Shown piece by piece: positions 1 to 8,284 of a stretch of 64,000 nucleotides of DNA. The position numbers and the translations under genes are program-made. Origin of the DNA: Epiperipatus broadwayi (lineage: Eukaryota > Onychophora > Udeonychophora > Euonychophora > Peripatidae); contig JAQFVV010012499.1 in assembly GCA_028023455.1 (NCBI GenBank), forward strand, positions 1,928,584-1,992,583. Direction: 5' to 3'. The notes under the pieces are model-generated. The model was not told where the DNA came from. It did not search any database and was given only the letters and a program-made list of their open reading frames with translations. Position 1 is the first letter of the stretch. Each line of letters begins with the position of its first letter.

Positions 1-1258
1 TATTGAAGGCATTCTAGGCAGTAATAAAGTGAAATACTATTTTAAAAAGACTACCTTTTCTGTGTGTATTTTCATTTTATCAGATATTACATTATTATTT
101 GTGATATATAAAATCTCATTTGTCTTTCTCTTTTTATTAACCTGCTCCATGCATACCAATCTGACATTCTGTGAGTCAAAATAGTGTCTATGATCTTTAA
201 CATGATCTAAGAACACCAACATATATGTTGTATTTTTTCTCTTTTATACAGGTATTTAAAGTGTTATACTTGTGGAGATGTTTGGTTGACATTTCCCATA
301 GTATACTGCTGTGCATTCCAGGTCATTACACTGTGCATTGTATATTATTTATGGGAATTCTTCTTTTGACTTTCTATCCTTGCTGATAAGTCAATATATT
401 TAGTCTGGTTGATATTTTAAAGCTTACATTGTATCTTCATTTACACACTTACTTTAATTTTGTGGTCATACCTGTTATATAAGACACTGTGATGCATGGC
501 TTATGGTTATCTTGTTTTCTGAAATTCTGTTTAATTTTGCATTAAACTTTATTTCCCTATATCTGATTTTAGTTAAGCATTTTAAATATTGTTCTATGTT
601 GTATTTTCTATGCATTTCATATTTTACATAAATACTTCTTTAGGCTTAAAAATTCTGAATCTTATTAGTTTATATTGACATGAGAATGTGTTTATGGCAC
701 ACAACAACATAATAGTATGTGTGCATATATATAAATTTAAATGAAATTTTTTTTTTAAAATATGTTCTATATTACATTGAAATAACATTCAAGAATTAAA
801 TAATTTTGAATATTGAAAAAAAAAGGAATATGTAAAAAAAAGTCTAATTAATATTTTATTAATTCGAATTTTAAAATTAAAAGAAGCATCAGCATGTTTT
901 TATATTACAATAGATATATCAAATTCCACTATCTATTTTGATGAAAAAAAATTTTTTAATTAAAACTTATATAACATATTTTGATAAAAATCCACAAAGT
1001 TGTTTTTTTTTTTTCAATAATTGTTTACAAATTAAAGGTTATGATGCAATATTTTTATAAAAGTTCTATTTAAAAAGCCAAAACTACATCACTAATAAAA
1101 TATTTTTGGAAAATAGTTTATTTTAAAAAAAATAATGCTTAAACAGCTTGCTATGGGAAATGGAAATAATTTCTCCTGGGTAAACTAAAATTACCTTTAT
1201 CAAAATGTAATAACTGAAACACAGGCTTGTTATATACCTGTGGCTATATATATGTAAT
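1..1258. other. A+T-rich DNA without recognisable genes
   Basis: This stretch holds short homopolymers and TA-rich runs. The only open frame is a short one on the minus strand near the left edge, with no recognisable protein similarity. I see no repeat boundary before the palindrome that starts at about 1259. Confidence 0.6.
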
Positions 1259-1305
1259 ACTCTATCTAATAACACTGATAGACCTAAACACATATATGCC
1301 GAAAA

Positions 1306-1370
1306 GATAAATAATCACCAATATACGTATTTCATGCTAAACCAGCAATCATCAGTTGGTCCAGACTATC
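1306..1370 (-). ncRNA. Candidate hammerhead ribozyme, left arm of palindrome
   Basis: This is the mirror copy of the right-arm ribozyme and reads on the minus strand. It keeps CTGATGA (plus-strand 1349-1355), GAAA, the same stem I pairs, and a stem III of two pairs around ACGT; the predicted cut is after the base opposite 1322. The pair of stem II next to GAAA is a U-U mismatch here, where the right arm has U-A, so this copy may be slower. Confidence 0.7.
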
Positions 1371-1880
1371 ATCTTTACACACATATATAGTATAAGTGCT
1401 CAGATATATATTAAGATAGACTATCCTCATAGTTTAATGGACAGGCTTCAATCCACTCCACACTCCAACTCTTCAACCGTTCATCCAATTGAAAATCTGA
1501 TGATGGAATGCTCAAAGGCCACCCTGAGGCCGAGATTATTGTCACACCCATGTTGACCTAAGGTCAATCTGAACCCCACATGTACAGGACATAATCCATT
1601 TAATAGTTATTACATTATAGAGATGTCTGCCCATCCTTGGATATGTATTAAATGGATTATGTCCTGTACATGTGGGGTTCAGATTGACCTTAGGTCAACA
1701 TGGGTGTGACAATAATCTCGGCCTCAGGGTGGCCTTTGAGCATTCCATCATCAGATTTTCAATTGGATGGACGGTTGAAGAGTTGGAGTGTGGAGTGGAT
1801 TGAAGCCTGTCCATTAAACTATGAGGATAGTCTATCTTAATATATATCTGAGCACTTATACTATATATGTGTGTAAAGAT

Positions 1881-1945
1881 GATAGTCTGGACCAACTGAT
1901 GATTGCTGGTTTAGCAAGAAATATGTATATTGGTGATTATTTATC
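1881..1945 (+). ncRNA. Candidate type I hammerhead ribozyme, right arm of palindrome
   Basis: The conserved core is complete: CTGATGA at 1896-1902, then stem II (TTGCT at 1903-1907 with AGCAA at 1913-1917, five pairs), then GAAA at 1918-1921. Stem III is minimal: A1921-T1928 and T1922-A1927 close a four-base loop, leaving TA as the UH cleavage dinucleotide, so the predicted cut is after A1929. Stem I is open: ACCAA (1891-1895) pairs with TTGGT (1930-1934), followed by an internal loop and an outer helix GATAG (1881-1885) with TTATC (1941-1945). Short stem III and an internal loop in stem I are known from hammerheads of Penelope-like elements and retrozymes. The fold was drawn by hand. Confidence 0.8.
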
Positions 1946-1992
1946 TTTTCGGCATATATGTGTTTAGATGTATCAGTGTTATTAGATAGAGT

Positions 1993-2340
1993 GGAGAGAG
2001 GTGGTGGCGTGAAAGTCTGTGCTCATATACTTTATCAAAATGATAAAAAATATATATTTTTTTACAAATTTTAATAACAATAAATAATATATTTTCTTTG
2101 TTTGTTTGTTTTTTTTTTACTGTACTGATTACTAAAGCTAAATATATCCTTCTTCAAATAATAAAAAAATTAAATAAGTAATATTTCATTCTACTAACAT
2201 TTTGAATAGATAAATTATGCCCAATACTGTCAAGCACCATTATATATATATATATGAACTCTATTTAGATATTTAATTTTCATATTTTTAAAACTTCAAA
2301 TATTATTTTTAAATGCTTATAACTTGCAGGCTTACATTTG
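1993..2340. other. A+T-rich spacer between palindrome and array
   Basis: This spacer contains poly-T runs and a short (TA)n at about 2241-2255. No gene or element boundary is visible. Confidence 0.5.
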
Positions 2341-2420
2341 TAATAAATGATGTTAAGATTACAAATATATTGTGTAGAAAAAAGATTTAATAAATAATGT
2401 TAAGATTACCATATATATAT
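2341..2420. repeat. Imperfect tandem duplication flanking the ribozyme array
   Basis: A segment containing GTTAAGATTAC, a short AT run and TAGAAAAAAG occurs complete at about 2341-2390. It then restarts at about 2391-2420, is interrupted by the 405-bp array, and its second half resumes at about 5898-5930 with a few differences. The array thus sits inside the second copy of a roughly 50-bp duplication. Confidence 0.55.
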
Positions 2421-2559
2421 ATGATAAACAAAAATGCAAGTTAAAAAACTTGCTAACGCTTGTATTTATGTCCACAGATGGCGTTCTACCAAAAACACCG
2501 ATCAAGCGTATGTTCTGTTTACATAAACGTCAGAGTAGCATTCACTATCTCTAACTATA

Positions 2560-2617
2560 ATTCCACTTTCAGATCATGATTTCAAGCTATTTGCTATCGT
2601 CAGTGAAAGACAGGAAT
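2560..2617 (-). ncRNA. Hammerhead ribozyme candidate, direct array copy 1
   Basis: On the minus strand the core is CTGACGA (plus-strand 2598-2604) followed by GAAA. Stem I pairs CTTTCA with TGAAAG and, beyond an internal loop, ATTCC with GGAAT. Stem III is two pairs around CATG, and the UH site is TC, with the predicted cut between 2572 and 2571. Stem II has three pairs (AGC with GCT) plus a U-U mismatch at its base, the weakest part of the fold. Confidence 0.78.
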
Positions 2618-2964
2618 AAAGAAACTAGATCTAAATACAAACTCTGAGCGTTTATGAAACAATTTCTATTCAGCTTGCAAGCGTGAATTTTTTAGACACG
2701 TAATGTCTTCAAACTCAGCATAGCAAACCAGATAGCTATATGGGTCTGATCTCAGTTCAGCATCACCACATAGTAGAAGCCTCTGCAATCTATATCATTG
2801 CAAAAAAGACCTCAAAGGTACATTTATGATAAACAAAAATGCAAGTTAAAAAACTTGCTAACGCTTGTATTTATGTCCACAGATGGCGTTCTACCAAAAA
2901 CACCGATCAAGCATATGTTCTGTTTACATAAACGTCAGAGTAGCATTCACTATCTCTAACTATA

Positions 2965-3022
2965 ATTCCACTTTCAGATCATGATTTCAAGCTATTTGCT
3001 ATCGTCAGTGAAAGACAGGAAT
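2965..3022 (-). ncRNA. Hammerhead ribozyme candidate, direct array copy 2
   Basis: This is the same 58-nt fold as in the first unit, exactly 405 bases downstream, with the core CTGACGA at plus-strand 3003-3009. Confidence 0.78.
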
Positions 3023-3369
3023 AAAGAAACTAGATCTAAATACAAACTCTGAGCGTTTATGAAACAATTTCTATTCAGCTTGCAAGCGTGAATTTTTTAG
3101 ACACGTAATGTCTTCAAACTCAGCATAGCAAACCAGATAGCTATATGGGTCTGATCTCAGTTCAGCATCACCACATAGTAGAAGCCTCTGCAATCTATAT
3201 CATTGCAAAAAAGACCTCAAAGGTACATTTATGATAAACAAAAATGCAAGTTAAAAAACTTGCTAACGCTTGTATTTATGTCCACAGATGGCGTTCTACC
3301 AAAAACACCGATCAAGCGTATGTTCTGTTTACATAAACGTCAGAGTAGCATTCACTATCTCTAACTATA

Positions 3370-3427
3370 ATTCCACTTTCAGATCATGATTTCAAGCTAT
3401 TTGCTATCGTCAGTGAAAGACAGGAAT
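3370..3427 (-). ncRNA. Hammerhead ribozyme candidate, direct array copy 3
   Basis: This is the same fold in the third unit, with the core at plus-strand 3408-3414. Confidence 0.78.
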
Positions 3428-3774
3428 AAAGAAACTAGATCTAAATACAAACTCTGAGCGTTTATGAAACAATTTCTATTCAGCTTGCAAGCGTGAATTT
3501 TTTAGACACGTAATGTCTTCAAACTCAGCATAGCAAACCAGATAGCTATATGGGTCTGATCTCAGTTCAGCATCACCACATAGTAGAAGCCTCTGCAATC
3601 TATATCATTGCAAAAAAGACCTCAAAGGTACATTTATGATAAACAAAAATGCAAGTTAAAAAACTTGCTAACGCTTGTATTTATGTCCACAGATGGCGTT
3701 CTACCAAAAACACCGATCAAGCGTATGTTCTGTTTACATAAACGTCAGAGTAGCATTCACTATCTCTAACTATA

Positions 3775-3832
3775 ATTCCACTTTCAGATCATGATTTCAA
3801 GCTATTTGCTATCGTCAGTGAAAGACAGGAAT
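3775..3832 (-). ncRNA. Hammerhead ribozyme candidate, direct array copy 4
   Basis: This is the same fold in the fourth unit, with the core at plus-strand 3813-3819. Confidence 0.78.
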
Positions 3833-4179
3833 AAAGAAACTAGATCTAAATACAAACTCTGAGCGTTTATGAAACAATTTCTATTCAGCTTGCAAGCGTG
3901 AATTTTTTAGACACGTAATGTCTTCAAACTCAGCATAGCAAACCAGATAGCTATATGGGTCTGATCTCAGTTCAGCATCACCACATAGTAGAAGCCTCTG
4001 CAATCTATATCATTGCAAAAAAGACCTCAAAGGTACATTTATGATAAACAAAAATGCAAGTTAAAAAACTTGCTAATGCTTGTATTTATGTCCACAGATG
4101 GCGTTCTACCAAAAACACCGATCAAGCGTATGTTCTGTTTACATAAACGTCAGAGTAGCATTCACTATCTCTAACTATA

Positions 4180-4237
4180 ATTCCACTTTCAGATCATGAT
4201 TTCAAGCTATTTGCTATCATCAGTGAAAGACAGGAAT
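4180..4237 (-). ncRNA. Hammerhead ribozyme candidate, direct array copy 5 (core variant)
   Basis: This is the same fold in the fifth unit. The one core difference, CTGATGA in place of CTGACGA (plus-strand 4218-4224), falls on the position that is free to vary in the CUGANGA consensus, so function should be kept. Confidence 0.78.
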
Positions 4238-4533
4238 AAAGAAACTAGATCTAAATACAAACTCTGAGCGTTTATGAAACAATTTCTATTCAGCTTGCAA
4301 GCGTGAATTTTTTAGACACGTAATGTCTTCAAACTCAGCATAGCAAACCAGATAGCTATATGGGTCTGATCTCAGTTCAGCATCACCACATAGTAGAAGC
4401 CTCTGCAATCTATATCATTGCAAAAAAGACCTCAAAGGTACATTTATGATAAACAAAAATGCAAGTTAAAAAACTTGCTGAATAGAAATTGTTTCATAAA
4501 CGCTCAGAGTTTGTATTTAGATCTAATTTCTTT

Positions 4534-4591
4534 ATTCCTGTCTTTCACTGACGATAGCAAATAGCTTGAAATCATGATCTGAAAGTGGAAT
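4534..4591 (+). ncRNA. Hammerhead ribozyme candidate, inverted array copy 1
   Basis: The core CTGACGA is at 4548-4554 and the predicted cut follows C4579. Stems are as described for the 4939-4996 copy. Confidence 0.78.
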
Positions 4592-4938
4592 TATAGTTAG
4601 AGATAGTGAATGCTACTCTGACGTTTATGTAAACAGAACATATGCTTGATCGGTGTTTTTGGTAGAATGCCATCTGTGGACATAAATACAAGCGTTAGCA
4701 AGTTTTTTAACTTGCATTTTTGTTTATCATAAATGTACCTTTGAGGTCTTTCTTGCAATGATATAGATTGCAGAGGCTTCTACTATGTGGTGATGCTGAA
4801 CTGAGATCAGACCCATATAGCTATCTGGTTTGCTATGCTGAGTTTGAAGACATTACGTGTCTAAAAAATTCACGCTTGCAAGCTGAATAGAAATTGTTTC
4901 ATAAACGCTCAGAGTTTGTATTTAGATCTAGTTTCTTT

Positions 4939-4996
4939 ATTCCTGTCTTTCACTGACGATAGCAAATAGCTTGAAATCATGATCTGAAAGTGGAAT
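4939..4996 (+). ncRNA. Hammerhead ribozyme candidate, inverted array copy 2 (reference fold)
   Basis: Read on the plus strand, the outer stem I is ATTCC (4939-4943) with GGAAT (4992-4996), and the inner stem I is CTTTCA (4947-4952) with TGAAAG (4985-4990). The core is CTGACGA at 4953-4959. Stem II is AGC (4961-4963) with GCT (4969-4971), with T4960 and T4972 unpaired at its base, followed by GAAA at 4973-4976. Stem III is A4976-T4983 and T4977-A4982 around CATG. The UH site is T4983-C4984, so the cut is predicted between 4984 and 4985. Confidence 0.8.
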
Positions 4997-5343
4997 TATA
5001 GTTAGAGATAGTGAATGCTACTCTGACGTTTATGTAAACAGAACATACGCTTGATCGGTGTTTTTGGTAGAACGCCATCTGTGGACATAAATACAAGCGT
5101 TAGCAAGTTTTTTAACTTGCATTTTTGTTTATCATAAATGTACCTTTGAGGTCTTTCTTGCAATGATATAGATTGCAGAGGCTTCTACTATGTGGTGATG
5201 CTGAACTGAGATCAGACCCATATAGCTATCTGGTTTGCTATGCTGAGTTTGAAGACATTACGTGTCTAAAAAATTCACGCTTGCAAGCTGAATAGAAATT
5301 GTTTCATAAACGCTCAGAGTTTGTATTTAGATCTAGTTTCTTT

Positions 5344-5401
5344 ATTCCTGTCTTTCACTGACGATAGCAAATAGCTTGAAATCATGATCTGAAAGTGGAA
5401 T
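5344..5401 (+). ncRNA. Hammerhead ribozyme candidate, inverted array copy 3
   Basis: The core is at 5358-5364 and the predicted cut follows C5389; the sequence matches the reference fold. Confidence 0.78.
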
Positions 5402-5748
5402 TATAGTTAGAGATAGTGAATGCTACTCTGACGTTTATGTAAACAGAACATACGCTTGATCGGTGTTTTTGGTAGAACGCCATCTGTGGACATAAATACA
5501 AGCGTTAGCAAGTTTTTTAACTTGCATTTTTGTTTATCATAAATGTACCTTTGAGGTCTTTTTTGCAATGATATAGATTGCAGAGGCTTCTACTATGTGG
5601 TGATGCTGAACTGAGATCAGACCCATATAGCTATCTGGTTTGCTATGCTGAGTTTGAAGACATTACGTGTCTAAAAAATTCACGCTTGCAAGCTGAATAG
5701 AAATTGTTTCATAAACGCTCAGAGTTTGTATTTAGATCTAGTTTCTTT

Positions 5749-5806
5749 ATTCCTGTCTTTCACTGACGATAGCAAATAGCTTGAAATCATGATCTGAAAG
5801 TGGAAT
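5749..5806 (+). ncRNA. Hammerhead ribozyme candidate, inverted array copy 4
   Basis: The core is at 5763-5769 and the predicted cut follows C5794. This last unit is truncated about 90 bases downstream, but its ribozyme is whole. Confidence 0.78.
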
Positions 5807-6552
5807 TATAGTTAGAGATAGTGAATGCTACTCTGATGTTTATGTAAACAGAACATACGCTTGATCGGTGTTTTTGGTAGAACGCCATCTGTGGACATAT
5901 ATATATATTGTATAGAAAAAAGTTTAATTGTAAAAATGAAATGTTCAAATATGGATGATATATGCATTGATATTCTAAAAGCTTCTTCAAAAATGAAAGG
6001 TGGAGTTAGCTGCTTAAAATGGTTATATTAATAGAGAATTAAAAAATTGGAACTTTAAAAAATAAATAGAGCCCAAAAATTAGTTTTGTAGATTTTAGTT
6101 TTCATAATTTATAATATTTGGGAATTGCTCATAGTGTAATATATAATAACTACTCTATTAATAATAATAAGAAATACAATTTAAAATTTTATAAGCTTAT
6201 TCCAGAGATGACATTATTATTTAAAGTGACTATCTTATAAGAACATTTTCAAATTTGCAATGCGTTGTTCTGTATATGACAACTTTGAGTATTTTTATAT
6301 CCAATTCTGAATTCATCACAAAACAATATAATATTAATTTTCATGTAAACACTCTATATTAACTTTCAGTAAAAGGCAATACATTATAAAAATATAATGT
6401 TTACATATATGTATGAATCAGTTAAAAATGAAATTAATAAATCAAGATTTATATTAGTTTATGTATAATATTAAAATGATGGTGATTTAGAATAGTTAAC
6501 ATTACTTTCATTAATCTTTCACCTGATCGATTCATTTAAAAATGAAGTGACT

Positions 6553-6560
6553 TGACGTCA
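6553..6560. promoter_or_regulatory. Palindromic CRE-like octamer TGACGTCA
   Basis: The octamer equals the consensus site for CREB/ATF-type factors, and a partial match lies about 400 bases downstream. There is no adjacent gene, so this may be chance. Confidence 0.15.
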
Positions 6561-8217
6561 CTCTAAATCGGTCACTTTTTGTACTACGATTACGATTTTG
6601 AGCTCACTGTAAATAAGAAAAAGTTCTGTAAGATGCTGCCCTCTGTTGAATTATTTTACAAGTAAAAAATCAATAAAAATAACCATATATGTCAAACAAA
6701 AGAAAAGCACTGCCTTTTCTTGAATCTTATAGGCTGTTTAAATTTTGACAACAAAGAAAATGGCTGCCAAAAAGTAAAGAGTTATCATCGTTTTTTGTTT
6801 TATTTTGAAAATGATAAACGAATGTTTTAGACAATTTTAACAGTATTTTTTTGATGAAATGTAAATTATTTTGATAAAATAGTGCTAAAAATAAAATTAT
6901 TTTAAAAAAATAGTTAAGATTTTAGCAAGAATTATTTATTTATTGCAAAGTGGGAAGAAATCATGACGTCGGCAAATCTTTTTGGATGGCGATTGACGTT
7001 CCTTTTAATTTCAGCTGCTATCAAATATTTTTCAAATTATAAATCAAAATTTATTTTTAAAAAAACTTTCGTTCACTTTCATATTCTGACAAATTATTAA
7101 TATACATTTTACAAATGAAACTAAAGTGAATATAATATTAAAAGGAGAATATATTTTGACAATTGCCTTTGTTAATTGACACTTCAGTTTGTGAATTGGC
7201 CAATTAAAAGGTTTTATTTTTACCTCACATGGCCAATAATATAATCAGTGGTTAAAAGGTAAATAAATACTTGAAAATGAAGTTGTGTGCACATATATTT
7301 ATTCTATATATAGTTTAAATTTAAGGGAATATTATTTAATACTTTCTAATGTGAAGTTATCATTTTAATTTTAAAATAAAATTGTTTATTATGAGGTTAA
7401 TTCATCACGTAAGTAGAGTAAATGTGATTTATATTAATAATTATAATCGGAATGTTAAAGTTTATTGGAAATGTGGTATTTTATTTTAAATATTTGTTAA
7501 AATATTGATGGTAATTTCAAGTTTTATTTGCAAAAAATGCTACAACTTTTCCATAAGGAAATCTAAACAATGGAAAGTTGATATGAAGGGCAAATGAGTT
7601 TAATAAATTAAAAGTGAAATTAGGAATTTTATTACATTGCCATAAATAAGACCAGGTTAAATAAATCAGCCCTTTTTACGTAGACTTTCTTGGTAAGCAT
7701 TAACTATGTGTTCATATGTATAAAATATAGCCATACTGAATAGCATCTTTTAAAAATGCAAGACTAAAAAAATGTTATAGAGCATTTGCCTTAGGAGAAA
7801 TTGCCATTTGAGATCTTCAAAATAAATGGTATTAATTGAACTTCAGGAAAAATAAGAATGCACAAATTAATTGAAATTCAAAATGTTTTAAACCTTGAAG
7901 TCTGCTGAAAATGCTTAATGAAAGCTATTACTTTTCTATTCATAAAATGTATATGATAACAAAATAAAACTTATTTTGAAATAACCAATTGCCCAAACAC
8001 CTGCACAAATAATTCATTTTAAAATAAAAATCATTAAATCAGCTTTAGCATTTCTATAAAATAAAAGCACTGAGAAATCAGTATAATATTACTATCATCT
8101 TAATATTAAAATGGTATAATCCTTTAGCCTATCCATTTCACCTCCTTTATCCCATTCTAATACCTGTATTAATTTAAACCCCATGCAGTACCCATATAAA
8201 TGTATATCTGGATATCA

Positions 8218-8220
<3 letters not shown>

Positions 8221-8281
<61 letters not shown>
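8221..8281. repeat. (TA)n microsatellite
   Basis: About 30 uninterrupted TA units. Confidence 0.98.

Positions 8282-8284
<3 letters not shown>

Larger units (their letters stand above)
1259..1992. repeat. Near-perfect palindrome, 347-bp arms, 40-bp loop
   Basis: The left arm (1259-1605) and the right arm (1646-1992) are reverse complements of each other with only a few differences, around a loop at 1606-1645. The arms even encode the same 66-residue open frame in mirror image, which reflects the repeat and not a gene. Each arm carries a hammerhead-ribozyme fold about 50-65 bases from its outer end. The structure reads as an inverted dimer of a ~347-bp unit. High arm identity implies recent formation or gene conversion. 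It could be a retrozyme dimer or a pair of PLE pseudo-LTRs; no coding part is present to decide. Confidence 0.9.
2421..4479 (-). repeat. Tandem array of 405-bp hammerhead units (five copies)
   Basis: The unit beginning ATGATAAACAAAAATGC recurs at 2421, 2826, 3231, 3636, 4041 and 4446, so the period is exactly 405 bp. Five full copies are followed by 34 bases of a sixth. By eye the copies differ at only a few positions (for example near 2912, 4077 and 4218). The unit holds two short palindromes, GCAAGTTAAAAAACTTGC and GCTTGCAAGC, and no meaningful open frame. The strand is given as minus because the hammerhead reads from that strand. Period, homogeneity and ribozyme content match animal retrozymes or hammerhead satellites such as those known from schistosomes, newts and cave crickets. 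It sits directly against a (TA)n tract. Confidence 0.95.
4480..5897 (+). repeat. Inverted part of the 405-bp array (three and a half copies)
   Basis: From 4480 the same unit runs in the opposite orientation, with repeats of GAATAGAAATTGTTTC at 4480, 4885, 5290 and 5695 (period 405). The fourth copy stops at GTGGACAT and runs into (TA)n. At the switch (4479/4480) the direct array ends ...ACTTGCT and the inverted array starts GAATAG; the two share GCT, which suggests a microhomology join or template switch. The ribozymes here read from the plus strand. A 67-residue open frame at its right end is a by-product of the array edge. Confidence 0.95.

Noticed and set aside
1356-1895. Two identical 66-residue open frames
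   Set aside because: They are the mirror images produced by the palindrome and have no protein-like features.
2421-5897. CRISPR-like array
   Set aside because: The 405-bp period has no short repeat/variable spacer structure; the whole unit is repeated and the surroundings are animal-type.
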